Below, piece after piece: positions 35,196-46,985 of a stretch of 64,000 nucleotides of DNA. Position 1 is the stretch's first letter; each line of letters begins with the position of its first letter. The notes under the pieces were generated by a model, which saw only the letters and a program-made list of their open reading frames with translations, was not told the origin of the DNA and did no database searches. Made by a program: the position numbers and the translations under genes. This stretch comes from Catonia carolina (lineage: Eukaryota > Arthropoda > Insecta > Hemiptera > Achilidae): the NCBI GenBank assembly GCA_035578175.1, contig JAQMRL010000010.1, forward strand, positions 30,558,784-30,622,783. Reading direction: 5' to 3'.

Positions 35196-35599
35196 CCAAC
35201 TCATACCCGCGCACAGGCTAGACCTATGCGGGTATTAGGAAATAAGATAGGATAAGATTCATTGTACTTTTGTTTTTAGTAATAATAAATACATATATAA
35301 AAATTAAGTTTATAAGTTATAGGACTACTATTAATATAAAAGATACTTAATTGTACTTAAATACGAAGAAAAATTATTTTGTTATAGCATAGCAACGAAA
35401 TTTTCAATGGGAAATTGTTGAATTTCAACTATAGTGCCCTAAACTTCAGTGTGGTCATAAACTTTAAAAAATGTTGTATTTGTTTTGCTCTTTAATATAT
35501 TGTTCTATAAATATCAATAATTTTTTTAAAAATAGATAAAGTTTAATTTATTTTAATCACTTATAACCTTTGTTGTTGATGCGACTTTAAAACAAAAAA
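35196..35599. other. No gene seen
   Basis: Contains a CCCGCGCACAGGC/ CTATGCGGG inverted pair near 35207-35235; nothing else assigned. Confidence 0.35.
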
Positions 35600-36303
35600 A
35601 TGTGGTGTAAAACACTCACACAACTTTCTCTTGCCAATGCAAATAATTAATAATATAACCTAAAATTAGTAATAAAACATTAGAAATAAACGAAAAAACT
35701 AACTCCAATTAACATAACCTAAGAAAATAACAGAAAATACCGCTAAACAAAGCGTTATACAAAAAATGTTTGAAATAAAAGTTGTAAAATTTTAAATTGT
35801 CTACAACTTTTATTATAATACACATTTTTGCGATAAAATGCATATTAGAGCAGCAATCTTAAAAAACAATTTTTTTACGTGAAAACAACCTCTCCAAGAA
35901 TTTCAACAGCCATGGCACCTACCCTATCTTGTAGAGCATACAAAATTTAGTAAATCAGGCTATTTTTTAAAAAATCGTAGGACCCGCTTTTTGAGTAAAT
36001 CGCAAAAAAGTAAAAAATTACACGAATAAACTACTACTTCCGTTTGACCGATTTTGATAAAAATGTTCGTGTCGGGTCCGGTAGTGGTGTCTAACTTAAG
36101 TTACAAGTTTCAAGTTCGTACGATGTTCCGTTCTTGAGATATTTTGTTCACACACACACACAGACCAATCGCTAAAAACATGTTTTTTAGGTTCAGGGGG
36201 TCTGAAAACGTGTAGATCCAGTAAAGAATCGATTTCGAAAAATCGACATGAAAACAATACTTTCCTTCCTATGCCCATATATTCATATAGGCAAGAGAAA
36301 GTA
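35600..36303 (+). mobile_element. Family Y element, complete copy with CA tract
   Basis: The one long copy with both Y halves: left end TGTGGTGTAAAACACTCACA with AACTTTCTCTTGCC, a body matching 9088-9867, a short CA tract at 36150-36162, then ACCAATCGCTAAAAACATG to GGCAAGAGAAAGT. Together with the complete X copy at 13630 it shows what the two chimeric copies were made from. Confidence 0.8.
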
Positions 36304-37329
36304 AATTTTTTTCTTTTTTTTAGCTTTTATTTGTTATCGGGAACTGTACATTGTTGACAACTACCCAATTTGATCGCTGTACTTTTTTTTAACGCGGATT
36401 AGACATGAGTTTGAACAGGGACCCCAAGTTTGTTCATGGATGGCTGTCAGCTGGTCACCATACAAAGTCGCTTGCCCAATCGGTGAAACTTAACAAATAA
36501 TAGCGACTTTCTACCAGCTGACTGACTGGGCTGGCCTGAAGGCCGTGTAAAAATTTAAAAAAGTTTTTACTAGAGAAAGACCAAAATAATTTATTTTTAA
36601 ATAACGATATATCAAAAAGCAATACGATAAATATAATATCATATGTAACATGTACATGTATAACATGTAACATGTATATTTCATTTTAAAATAACAACAA
36701 GGAATGAATATGATGTTTATGAGTTGTAATTTGAACAAAATTATAGATTTTTTTTTCTTAATATACAAAATGAAACGAAAAAGGAATATCAAAACTGGAT
36801 ATACAAGTATTAACGCATAAGCTTGTATTTCATTTTATTTCTTTTTTAATATAGTTTGTTAAAAATAGGAAGAAGATTTTATACCATAACAAAGAAGATA
36901 CTTAAATGATTGTCATTTTTAATATTTAAATTAAAAATTTAATATCTCTTCCTGACATTTTGGTTTATTAACTTTTTAACACGATTAGGGATTTTGTTCA
37001 GGGGATCACGTACCCTTTACTTCACAATGTTAATGTTTGTATCTTTTTCTCTGTAATTAAATAAGGTAGAAACTCAATTTTTCTTTTGTTTTGTATTTTA
37101 GGTCATTCTGTTCTTCACATTTTGAGTATAAGAAAACATGTTTAAATTGATGAAGTGAAATTTTTTTACTATTTTGTTTCACAAAAAGAATTTTTGGTGA
37201 TAATGTTAAAATTTGATAAAAAAAATTATTGTAAACATGTTAAATTTTTAAACGCTCAAAGTAAGCAGAAAGAATGGATCTTTTCAAGCAAAAAATTCAC
37301 TCAAATATCTTGGGTAGGTCCTGAGAACA
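36304..37329. other. No gene seen; AT-rich
   Basis: No frame is recognisable. The tract 36640-36690 contains short ACATGTA-type repeats. A GTCGCT/AGCGAC inverted pair flanks 36467-36510. Confidence 0.4.
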
Positions 37330-37950
37330 AGGTTTTTTATCATAAGTCTCTCGACTGGTTTGATGCAGTTCTCCAAGCTGTTTTATCTTGCCCAAGTCGT
37401 TTCATATCTACATATACCTGTAGCACCCTACATCTTTTGCAATTTGCTTTAAATATTCTAACCTTTGCCTCCCCCTACAAATCACTCTTTCATAATTACC
37501 CTTCATTTATGATAGACCAATACCTGAATATCTTCAGATATGCCCCATTAGTCTATCCCTTCTTCTGGTAAGATGTTATCTTGCCCAAGTCGTTTCAAGT
37601 CTGCGTACCCTGTAACACCCTACATCTTTTGGAATTTGCTTTACATATTCTAACCTTTGCCTCCCCCTACAAATCACTCTTTTAATATTAACCTCCATTT
37701 ATGATAGATCGATACTTGAATATCTTAAGATATGCCCCACTAGTCTATCCCTTCTTCTGGTAAGACTTTTCCGTATTCTTCTTTTTCATCTACTCGCCCA
37801 AGAACCTCTAAAATTACTTATTTTGTCTACTCACCTAATATGTAACATTTTCCAATAACACCCCATTTCAAAAGCTTCTATCCGCTTCCTTTCTACATCC
37901 CATATCAACCACGTTTTACTCCCGTATAATGATAAACTCTAAACATAGTG
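37330..37950 (-). pseudogene. Decayed LINE C terminus with a 192-bp internal duplication
   Basis: On the minus strand the pieces read VERKRIEAFEMGCYWKMLHI, then RRDRLVGHILRY, then VDMKRLGQDKTAWRTAS, the order found after the RT domain of many insect LINEs. Several stops and frameshifts are present. The segment starting TCTTGCCCAAGTCGTTTCA occurs at 37387 and again at 37579, so about 192 bp is duplicated head to tail. The 138-codon plus-strand frame over it is a shadow. Confidence 0.7.
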
Positions 37951-38067
37951 TTTTAAGAATTTTTTTAAGAAATGTGTAATTTTATAAAGGCACAAGTCTG
38001 GTAAAAATCCCTAATTTTCGGAAGCAGCCGTTTAAAACATAATACAGTAGCTACTTATTAACTTATA

Positions 38068-38155
38068 AATTACTTTACTTATACTTACTTATACTTACTT
38101 ATACTTAACTTATACTTAACTTATACTTTAACTTATACTTTACTTATTAACGTTT
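38068..38155. repeat. 10-bp repeat (TTATACTTAC)n
   Basis: About eight units of ACTTATACTT with one-base changes in the spacer. Short array, no coding capacity. Confidence 0.85.
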
Positions 38156-38202
38156 TCTGTTGCAACCACTACCTGTCTCTCGAAATTGGTTTTTTAGCCT
38201 AG

Positions 38203-38244
38203 AAATTTAATTTGTTGGTGGAAGAACACCAACAAATTTAATTT
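38203..38244. other. Perfect-like hairpin, 18-bp stem
   Basis: Left arm 38203-38220 and right arm 38227-38244 are reverse complements with one mismatch, loop GAAGAA. No U-run follows and no element boundary was recognised, so its role is unknown. Confidence 0.7.
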
Positions 38245-38633
38245 GAAATGATACTGTTACACTCGCGTACGATTTCGTAGAAAAATATCGTTCAACAATG
38301 AAAACCCGTTTTTCTAGGGTAAAAGACATTCTGTTCGTAACATGATTGGAAACGACACAAAATTTTACACAGCTCAAGGAGAATCAACTCACATTGCCGT
38401 ATTTACACCGCTTGAATAGTGCTACCAACTTTGTGTCACAAAACAAAATTTCCCTTTTAGAAAAAAAAATTACCAGAAATTAACAAATGGGTAACAGGAC
38501 TAAAAAAATCACTCTGTTTAACTGTAAGGTTAAATCGTCCCCTTGGCCAAATAAATTTACAGATTTCTGATAAAATTAGACATTTTGATGCCGAAACAGT
38601 TTGGATACCATGAAGAGAAGAAGAAGAAGAAGA

Positions 38634-38980
38634 ATTAGTAATTTTTTTTTTATTCCTAGTATGTGTACTTCGCAATCTGTTCAATTTAGAACAATAAGCA
38701 ACCCCACGACCCAATGAGATGAGGATGATATATGTATGAAGTGTAAATTAGGTGTAGTCTTGTACAGACTCAGGCCGACCATTCCTGAGAGAGTATGGTT
38801 AATTGAACCCCAACCATAAAAGTACACCGTTAACTACTGTCTAGCATTCAAATCCGCATATAAGTAACTACCTTTACTAGGATTTTAACCAGGAACCTTC
38901 GTCTCCGAAAATCAGCTGTTAAACAGCTGATTTTGGCGACGACTTTACCTCCAGACGAACCCGGTGGGTTGATTAGTAAA
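38634..38980 (-). mobile_element. S SINE, minus-strand copy
   Basis: Poly-T at 38641-38650 marks the A tail; the body runs to the ACCGGGTTGG head complement near 38960-38970. Target repeat ATTAGTAA at about 38634-38641 and 38972-38979. The left repeat abuts an AGAAGAAGAAG run. Confidence 0.85.
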
Positions 38981-39525
38981 TTTGAATGAATTTTCATAAA
39001 TTAATAACGTTTTTATTTATCTTTACAGGCGGTCTTTCCGCTTCAACCATGCCTTCAACCATGCCTGTCAACCATGGCTTTGGAATAATAATATACGGAT
39101 TTGTTATTGTGGCATATTAGTGATATTTTAGAAATATTTTAGGGGATAAATTGTTTATTGTAAAAGATTAAGTGTTTTGTAACATGAATAATTGATGAGC
39201 GATAAATGAAATGGATTTGAAAAAGAATTCTTGGAAGCACGGTCAAAACAAGTGTGAAATACAGGGAATGGATCTTCCTTATGGCTATTATTGATAATTT
39301 CTACTATGTTGTGTATTGTTCTGTAAAGCGAAGTAAATATTAGAAGGGTTTCAGTTATTTGAGAAAATATCTCACGACAGGTATAAAAACACTTAGCGCT
39401 TTTTAACCAGTCAGTTAGTCCTTGAACTATGAATGGAATTAGTGTTATCGGACCGTTTCAAAATAGTGTCGTTACGGGAATGGTTCTGAATTATGTTAAT
39501 AGTGTGTGTGCTTGTAGATGATACC
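38981..39525. other. No gene seen
   Basis: AT-rich, no recognisable frame. Near 39045-39075 the string AACCATGCCT recurs as a short direct repeat. Confidence 0.4.
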
Positions 39526-40118
39526 AAATGATTGTTCTTTAGGTCATCAGGCAAAAAGATGGTTTGAGCCACTAGAAGCTTTACTAAGAAACCGAGGAGT
39601 GAGGTGGTTTACCATGCCTTCCTGAGTGGGAAAGTATACTCATCATCATGTCAGGCTTTTGAAAAGCATCTTCAGTCCATTCGAAATAGCATGATAGTAA
39701 GTCTCTGAATGCTGGTAACTTTTCAGAAAAAAGTCCCTTTTTCGAAAAACAAATTTTTTAATTATTCTTAGTGGTACCTATTCATATTATTCTAAGTGGT
39801 AGCACAGACGCATGAGCGCATTACAAAATTCCCTCTGTTCTTTATTTCATTTAAGTAATACTATCATGATATTTCGAATGAACTGTACTTTCTAACCTGC
39901 AAATGACACTTCAGTAAGCACAAAGTCTGGCTGTATAATGAAATTCATTACTCTCAGAGGAGATAACTGTGACTAGTTTCGTTTACACCTCTACCGCTTC
40001 TGTTCTTAAATGTTTCAGTCATATAATTGACTGACTATGTGATAAGAAACAGAACTAGCAGATCAAGTGCAAATTATTTAGCACTCCACCTGCCTGTTAT
40101 AGGCAAGCAAGTGATTGT
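39526..40118 (-). mobile_element. D retroposon, copy 6, interrupted by a MITE
   Basis: Minus-strand D copy with target repeat AAATGATTGT (39526-39535) and AAGTGATTGT (40109-40118). The body is about 570 bp because 211 bp of foreign sequence sits at 39674-39884. Confidence 0.85.
39674..39884. mobile_element. MITE of 211 bp inside D copy 6
   Basis: The ends 39674-39699 and 39859-39884 are inverted repeats sharing CATTCGAAATA and CATGATAGTA with two mismatches. There is no coding capacity. A target repeat was not clear because the D consensus is altered at the junction. Confidence 0.7.
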
Positions 40119-40365
40119 GGACAAGTATATCATTGTTTTGATTGTTAAGTGCAGTATCTTGTTTATAGTCGAGTTTAGTTTAAGCTTTACGTTTTGTAAT
40201 TAATTTAATTGAAGTAATCTAATTGTAATTTTTAGTTATATAACCTTAATAGTTAATTGTAATTATTAATCGTCTCAATAAGTAATTGTTTTAAGTTTCA
40301 AAAACGTTTATTTTTAATATTTAACATACCTATATCTCGAACGAACCTAGGCTTAAATATTACAC
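40119..40365. other. No gene seen
   Basis: AT-rich spacer between D copy 6 and the RTE fragment. Confidence 0.4.
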
Positions 40366-41069
40366 TATGTTAAGTTCTTCTTCTTTTTCTTCTTCTTCTT
40401 ACTATCAAGGATTAGGCATAAGCCTGTTCCGAACTCACAAACCATCCTGCACGTCTACAGAAACACGAGCCATTCCAACCCGTACATCTCGAATACTACC
40501 ATCTTCTTCGAGGTCTTCCCACCTCCCTTCTTCCAACTGGAACATATTCCGTCACTTTTAGAGGTATTCTTTCATCTGGCATCCGTTCCAAATGTTGCCG
40601 CCATTGATTCCGGTACTCCTCCACTTTTTCATTCAAGCTAAATACACCCAACTCGGATCTAATTTCTTCGTTATGTATTAGATCCAGCCTCGAGCAGCCC
40701 TTCACCCTTCTTAAAAACCTCATTTCAGCTGCTTGGATCCTACTTTCTTGGCGTTTTGTGGTAACCCATGACTCACTTCCATAAAGAAGGACTGGGGCTG
40801 CCATTACCTTGTAGAACTTCAGTACTGTCTCTGTTCTAGCTCTATTACCCAGTGTCCTGTTAATGGTACCACAAATAGCTTGAATTTTATTTATTTTACT
40901 TTCGACATCCAATTCCCGATCAAAGCTCACATCGCAGCCCAGATAGTTATAGTGAGATACCTGATCTAATACTACATTGTCTAAAACAATCTTTGAACCA
41001 GTGGGATACTTCCCTCTAAATGCCATAACCTTTGATTTAGCAACCGAAACTCGTAAATTATGTTAAGTT
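40366..41069 (-). mobile_element. RTE-like retrotransposon, 5'-truncated, with target repeat
   Basis: Insert 40377-41058 flanked by perfect 11-bp repeats TATGTTAAGTT (40366-40376 and 41059-41069). The tail is a degenerate (GAA)n (TTC units at 40377-40397). The minus-strand frame, open through 41026-40496, reads MAFRGKYPTGSKIVLDNVVL, SHYNYLGCDVSFDRELDVES, LLYGSESWVTTKRQES and GRPRRRW. These are the post-polymerase motifs of the same RTE group as the element at 23461, but a different family. The catalytic region is missing. Confidence 0.92.
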
Positions 41070-41185
41070 AACTATGCTAAGTTTTAAGCTAAAATTTAGT
41101 TTCAATACTCTTAAAATCTGGTGTGCTACACTGACTAATAAAATGGTGTCTTCAAAAAATAACATTTCACTCGGCAAGATGACTT

Positions 41186-41480
41186 CCTATAACTGACACA
41201 TGGAATGTTAAATTATTGCACTCAATCTGTTAGTTCCATGGATACAAAAAAAGTTCTGTTTCTTATCACATGGTCGGCCAATTATATGACTGAAGCATTT
41301 AAGAACAGCAGAAGTAGAGGTGTAAAAAATACTAATGTGAGTTGGTCCTCTAAAAGTGATGAATTTCATTTACAGCCAGACCTTGTGGTGAATGAAGTGA
41401 AGATGTCATTTGCAGGGTGAAAAAATGTGCTTTTCAGAAGGCCTGGCATGCTGATAAGCATACTTTTCACCTTACTGAGT
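41186..41480 (+). mobile_element. D retroposon, copy 7, 3'-truncated
   Basis: Starts near CCTATAACTGACACATGGAA and ends abruptly at CATACTTTTCACC in mid-family, where the next D copy begins. Confidence 0.8.
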
Positions 41481-41485
41481 GCTAA

Positions 41486-42510
41486 ACTTACAACTGACAA
41501 GTGGATTGTTAAATTTTTTGCATTCAATCTGTTAGTTCCAGGGCTAAAAAAACAGTTCTATTTTTTATTACATAATCAGCCAGTTTAAATGACTGAATCA
41601 TTTAAGAACAGAAGAGGTAGAGATGTAAAAGACACTAATCAGAGTTATCTCCTCTAAAAGTAATGAATTTCATTATACAGCTACAAGCTATTGTGAATGA
41701 AGTGAAGGTGTTGTCACTGGATGGCGGCATTAAGTGGCTGACCTTATTTGTTTGGTAGCCCTGAAAAGGGGCCGTTTAAGCGGTGATCGTCTTGGAGAGG
41801 CGTCGGTCGTAGTCGTCGTGGTGGTCGGAAAGCTGGGCGACACGGTGTGTCGTCGTCCAGCGGAGACGTCATCTTCTTCCCTCGCAGTAGTGCGTCGATG
41901 GCTGCTTCGTCGGGTCCGGTGGGCGTAAGGCTCGGTCGAGGGACCGCTGTGGGCATCGCTCGCGTCAGCGGGCGATGACGGTCCGGTCAATGGCTTACGG
42001 TGACGGGTCGGCGAGCGGAAGCATCATCTTCTGTCTTGCGGGGTCGTCCATTAGTCCTCGCTGGAATCTTGCAGCCGTGTACCGTGGTGGTAGTTTTGTC
42101 TGCTGTCTGGTTCGAAGTGAATCCCTCGGAGTCTTGATCGGAATTGAATCTTGGCTCAGTGCAGCGCTCTTTATATAGTTGCGGAGAGCGCTGTGATAGA
42201 GGGCGGCTACTGGCTCGGCCTTGATGACAAAGGCCTCTGTCGGTGCGGAGCCGAAAGGTTTGTCGGTGCGCCGACAAAGGCCGGGAGAACTATTGAAGGC
42301 CGGCAACACAGTAAATGATTAATTAGAAGGAGTGGTGGTGACAGTGTCATTTGCATTTTGGAAAAAATGTGCTTTTCAGAGGGCCTGGCATGCTGATAAG
42401 CATGCTTTTCATTTACTGAAGAAGGGAATGATAAACCTCATCACTCCTCTATTCATTTGGTAAAACCTCTAGAGGTTCAAATCAGCCTTTCGGTTGATGA
42501 CCAGAACAAA
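41486..42510 (+). mobile_element. D retroposon, copy 8, split by a GC-rich block
   Basis: 5' part at 41486-41715 (AACTTACAACTGACAAGTGG to GAAGTGAAGGTGTTGTCA) and 3' part at about 42345-42510 (ACAGTGTCATTTGCA to GTTGATGACCAGAACAAA). About 610 bp of GC-rich foreign sequence separates them. The exact junction is blurred by GTG/GTCA repeats. Confidence 0.8.
41716..42325 (-). other. GC-rich block with a histone-type 3' stem-loop and TATA box
   Basis: Read on the minus strand, a TATATAAAGAG box lies near 42172 and a histone mRNA-like stem-loop at 41757-41776 (GGCCCCTTTTCAGGGCTACC) follows about 400 bases later, the layout of a short intronless replication-dependent histone gene. The stem has one mismatched or bulged position compared with the animal consensus. 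Between them no frame matches a core histone or linker histone that I recognise; candidate minus-strand frames of 70-104 codons are low-complexity Pro, Arg and Thr. One frame ends RLSKTITA just before the stem-loop. The base composition is sharply different from the surroundings. It may be a rearranged histone-locus fragment or part of an unknown element; I am sure of the motif but not of the origin. Confidence 0.4.
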
Positions 42511-42558
42511 CTATGATGCGGTTAAATGTTTCAGATCTTATAACAGTTGTTATGTCTT

Positions 42559-42973
42559 TCTTATTGCATGTTGTTTAGGTCAACAGCCGAAAGGATGGTT
42601 TGAACCTTTAGAGATTTTACTGAGCAAATACGAGGAATAAGGTGGTTTATTATTGCCTTCCTTACTGAGTGGAAAAGTATGCTTGTCAGCTTGACAGGCC
42701 CTCCAAAAAGCACCTACTTTCCACCCTGCAAATGACACCTTCATTTCATTCATTACAGGGTCTGGCTGTATAATGAAATTCATTACTCTCAGAGGAGATA
42801 ACTCCGATTAGTGTCTTTTACATCTCTACCTCTTTTATTCTTAAATAGTTCATTCATATCATTGGCTGACTATGTGATAAGAAACAGAACTATTTTTTAT
42901 TGCCCTAGAACCAGCAGATCGAGTGCAATTAATTTAACACCACCTGCCCGTTATAAGCATCTTATTGTATGTT
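42559..42973 (-). mobile_element. D retroposon, copy 9, full length with target repeat
   Basis: Minus-strand copy between TCTTATTGCATGTT (42559-42572) and TCTTATTGTATGTT (42960-42973), one mismatch in 14. Copies 8 and 9 face each other tail to tail across about 50 bp. Confidence 0.92.
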
Positions 42974-43435
42974 AATTGCTAATAGATTTCATGAAAAGAT
43001 AGAATACTATCTGAACAAAATTTAATAAGTAAAAAAAAAATTGATGATAACATTAGTAAGTATTTTTCAAATATTTCAGCCTTTTAATACATCCTTGACT
43101 TTGATATTTTATACCTTAAACTAATAAAAGAAGAAATCTATTTTTCTCACCCTTAAAGAAAATTTGAAAATGCCTTTTAAATGGTTTCTCTCCTTTTATG
43201 GTTTTTGACAGATTTCACTTAATTTAAAAACCTTGATATAAACTGAATAGAAAATTGCCTCTATTTTCCTTTAATTCAACCCTCTTTTAATCCCTTTTAC
43301 CTTTTCCCCTATTTTAACCTTTAGTTATCTTTTACGTTTTATGTTTTAGGTATGAGTGGCTAATTCTTGTACTGAACAAGTCATAACATGATTGTACTGG
43401 AATCATAATACATAGAATTACACTTATATCTGTTT
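42974..43435. other. No gene seen; AT-rich
   Basis: No recognisable frame or repeat. Confidence 0.4.
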
Positions 43436-43685
43436 TTACTTTCTCTTGCCTATATGGATATATAGGAAGGAAAGTATTCCTTCCTACGTCGATTTTCTAT
43501 GGTTCTATGTCGATTTTTCGAAATCGAGTTTTCACCGGATCTACACGTTTACGGACCCCCAGGGCGGTTTTTTAATTTTACATTATTTACACATGAATAA
43601 ACACAGGATATGTTTTTAAATATTTACATTAGCAAGAGAATGTTATGTGAGTGTTTCAAACCAGATTTTTCAGATATGTTGGTAC
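43436..43685 (-). mobile_element. Family Y, minus-strand copy with most of the middle deleted
   Basis: Starts TTACTTTCTCTTGCC, runs through the complement of the Y right end (TCGATTTTTCGAAATCGAGT) to about 43570, and resumes at 43632 with GCAAGAGAATGTTATGTGAG and AAACCAGATTTTTC, the complement of the Y left end. Confidence 0.7.
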
Positions 43686-46249
43686 AGACTCTCCAGAATT
43701 TTACGGCCTGTTTGTTTTCCATAAGCGATGTGGATTCCCATTTGTGAGGGTGGTTACCACCTGGGTCTGTAACTAAGAGGTAAAGAAAGTTAACTGCATT
43801 TTTGTAATTTTTCAGAAGAACCAAAAACATGAAGTTTTTTATTTTGTAAAAATTTACGAAAATGTAAGATTTTATAAAATTATTACGAAATAAAATAGCT
43901 TCTGATACAGGGATTTAAATAACTAAACAACTTTCTTAACTTCCCACCCTCGCCTTGACCACCCGCAGGACTTCATACTCTTTACGTCTTTCTGCGTTTT
44001 AATTACATTAATGTTAACCCCCAATGTAACTTGAGTTAATCAAACGAAAACAAAACTTAGAAAAGATACATTGTCCTAACTCTATTCTGATAAAGAAACA
44101 ACATTTCATTCCCAACAAGTTTGAAAAAATTACAGAATTCAAGCAAATTCTGAGGCCTATCTGTAAGACAATAAAAATAAAATAATTTAAAATAAAATAA
44201 CTTATTGTCAATAACGAGTATACATTCAATTAGAGTTAAAAATAGTAGTCATTTTAAAAATCTTCCGCATCATTATACAAAAGTGGAGTTAATGTGATTA
44301 TTGAAACTTTTATAAAACATTCTGCCTGATTTTCAAACTTAATTTCGCCAAAATTAATATTAACTTAGGACATTGAAATTATGGTATGAAAAGCTGTGTA
44401 AAAATGTCATTAAAATCCATTCACAGTTGGCTGAGAAAATGTTCCTTACGCGTCAAAAATTGCTATTTACGGGAAACGATAAAACTAAAGGAGAACACAA
44501 ATTATACGCTAAATATTTCAATATTTTATTTTTACAGTTCAAAGGTTAATATATTATATTCACAGGTGGCCTGGTGTTCACTTTAATTTTTAAAACAAAA
44601 GAAATCGCATAAAATAAAAAAACTATGTATTTAACTGTTGTTATTCAAAAAATAGAGATGTTATGCAAAGGTTAACGTTTAAAAAAATAACGTAAGGATA
44701 CAACATATTTTTAATTTAAAAAAACACTACAAAACCCTCAAGAAATTATACCTGATCGTTGGATGCAGAAAACTCTGAATTTTAATAATTTGCAAAAAAA
44801 CCGGAAATGTGAAATTTTCAATTTCTTTCGTTCCGGGTACCCTTAATTAGGCTACTCGTCAAATGAGCTTTTCCAGTTTCTCCAGAGGTACCTACTTAAT
44901 AAGATTGAGAAGTACCGCTCTTTTCCAGTACTCTATAAATGATTAATGATTACTAGTTAGGTCGTCCTGAATCAAATTATCAAGGTGTGAACTCATAAAT
45001 GTAAAGGTGTAATCATTTCTTTCGTGTACTACCTAACAGTGCAAAAAACCATTTCTGCAATCCAAACATTAAATTTTATGATTTTCCGTTTACTTATATA
45101 ATTTTGGTAAAACAGGTTCTACAATTTGGGAGCCAAGTAACAAAATTTTCTTTGGAATAGCGTTTTTGTAGCTCTATGTAAAGGAATAAAAGGTTTTTTG
45201 CACCTACCATAGAATGGATTCGATTCGGGAAGTTTTTATGTACCAATGTAATTAATTCCCGGATGTTGAAAGTTGACGATTTTCCAGTATTTGAAAATTC
45301 TTTAACAATTGCACAGAAGAATAGAGCGGATAGGGTCTATTTGAACATTCTTGAACAATTGTTCAAAAGTGGATGGGTTTTGTTAATTAATCATAAAATG
45401 ATCTTCTGCACTTTCCCAGAGTATCTAAAAATAAGATAGATTCCTAATAGAGTATTCTATGCCATTACTGATTACTGAATACTGGGGCACCGGGTTCGAT
45501 TCCCGGTCAGGTCTGGCATTGTTTCATTACTCATCTTCATCTATTATCCTTCTCGCCGTCTGCGTTAGTAGTAATTGCAAAACAGTCAGATGAAAAACCA
45601 AAAAAATAAGAAGATTACTGATTGGGCAGAAAAAAATATACAGTTTTTAACGTTCTTCGTTTAATTTCGATTGAATATTTGTAAAAAAAATTTTAAAGTA
45701 AATATATAATACCAAGGACATCCTTCATGTTATTATGAATAAGTAATATTAGAATGATTGTGTTTGTAACCCTGATACGCAGAATAGCTGAGAAAATGAT
45801 TTTACAACTTGACACACCGTGGACTGGTTAATCAACATTATTTAAGAACAAATTATAATACTTAATCTATTACACAAGTTATGTGTACACTGGAATATAA
45901 TAAAAGAATTATTTAGTCCAATATTTAAATTACAAATTTTGTTTAATAAATTATAAATAATGTACTTTTTTATAATTTTATCTTGAAACTTGAATTTTAA
46001 CTCGTTATATTCCCATAATTATACAATTAAATAAAAATATTGCACATAAATTTCTGGATAACAAAAAAAACATAAAACCAAAAGATATTTTTAGTTATAC
46101 TCAAAACAATACCACCATCTTTAGGTATTAGTAAGAGATTAGCAATTAGGTAGTAATTGTTTGAATACAGCAATGCCTCGCTGATTTAAGGTCTTGTCAA
46201 ACAGAACGCGGACGGTTCGCTCTTGTCCGCGCGGAGCCTGTGTTAGACA
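43686..46249. other. Mostly unassigned AT-rich DNA
   Basis: Frames of 60-70 codons are AT-driven and unrecognised. The one identifiable piece is 45485-45605, a T-like SINE 3' part: CCGGGTTCGATTCCCGGTC (B box GGTTCGATTCC), then CTCGCCGTCTGCGTTAGTAG and AATTGCAAAACAGTCAGA, matching the body of the T family in diverged form. Confidence 0.45.
45485..45605 (+). mobile_element. T-like SINE fragment
   Basis: Carries a B box GGTTCGATTCC followed by CATCTATTATCCTTCTCGCC and GTAGTAATTGCAAAACAGTC, the diverged body seen in T copies at 11864 and 27396, and an A-rich end. The 5' half of the tRNA-like head is missing or too diverged to see. Confidence 0.65.
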
Positions 46250-46532
46250 TTGTTGCATCATCCTAGTCAAATAGACAGCGGCCTACACCGCGTACCAATC
46301 TATTCCGCGGAGGAGTCTGTAGAAGCTGTAAAAGAGAAAGCGGCTCGTGACCTGAAGGAGCTGACAGAAGATGACTTCCAGCACTGTTTCCAACAATGGA
46401 AAATTCGCACGGAGCGTTGTAGGGATAGAGAAGGAGTGTATATTGAAGGTGACAATAAGTGATTATGTATAAAATTAAAATTAAAATTTTTACGACGTCA
46501 GTCTCGTTATTTAATAGCCACACCTCGTATTT
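46250..46532 (+). pseudogene. Mariner 3' end with right terminal repeat
   Basis: Encodes the last part of a mariner transposase (KEKAARDLKELTEDDFQHCF, QQWKIRTERCRDREGVYIEG) ending at 46462, followed by the terminal repeat AGTCTCGTTATTTAATAGCC at about 46498-46530. The catalytic domain and 5' end are missing. Confidence 0.85.
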
Positions 46533-46722
46533 TGTTAAAACCTGTGTGTCTGTATGCGAGTGAGTGCCTTAATTAACATAACGGAGAAGGCTGGCCTAGG
46601 ACACCTATATAGAATGGATGACAAACGGTTGACAAACTAAATTATTAACACACTAAACAATAGACCTGAGGTATCGAATAAATAGTTTAAAGAAATCAGA
46701 AAGGATATTGAGAACACCGGAA

Positions 46723-46985
46723 TAAACCGCTGCAACAGGTCAACAAAACCACAAACATTGTTTTTAGAGAAGTTTTCAATTAAATCTTAATTTAATTAAC
46801 TGTATTAGAAGCCGTAAATATCAGCGAGTAGGGGGTTGATAGTTTATTTGTAAAACAAAGATTAATTAAAATGGATCTCTCGATTTTATTTGAAATCTTC
46901 AATCGAAAATGTTATCTCATTGAAGTACTTCCCCATTCTGTACTTAAAACACAAAAAATAACCAATGAGTTTTATTGCGTAAATA
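46723..46985 (+). repeat. 270-bp unit, left copy
   Basis: Runs from TAAACCGCTGCAACAGGTCA to TTATTGCGTAAATA and is repeated at 47926-48201. The mariner palindrome sits exactly between the two copies. Confidence 0.85.

Noticed and set aside
41730..42309. Protein genes in the GC-rich block
   Set aside because: Several overlapping frames exist on both strands, as expected from high GC, and none matches a histone or other family that I recognise.
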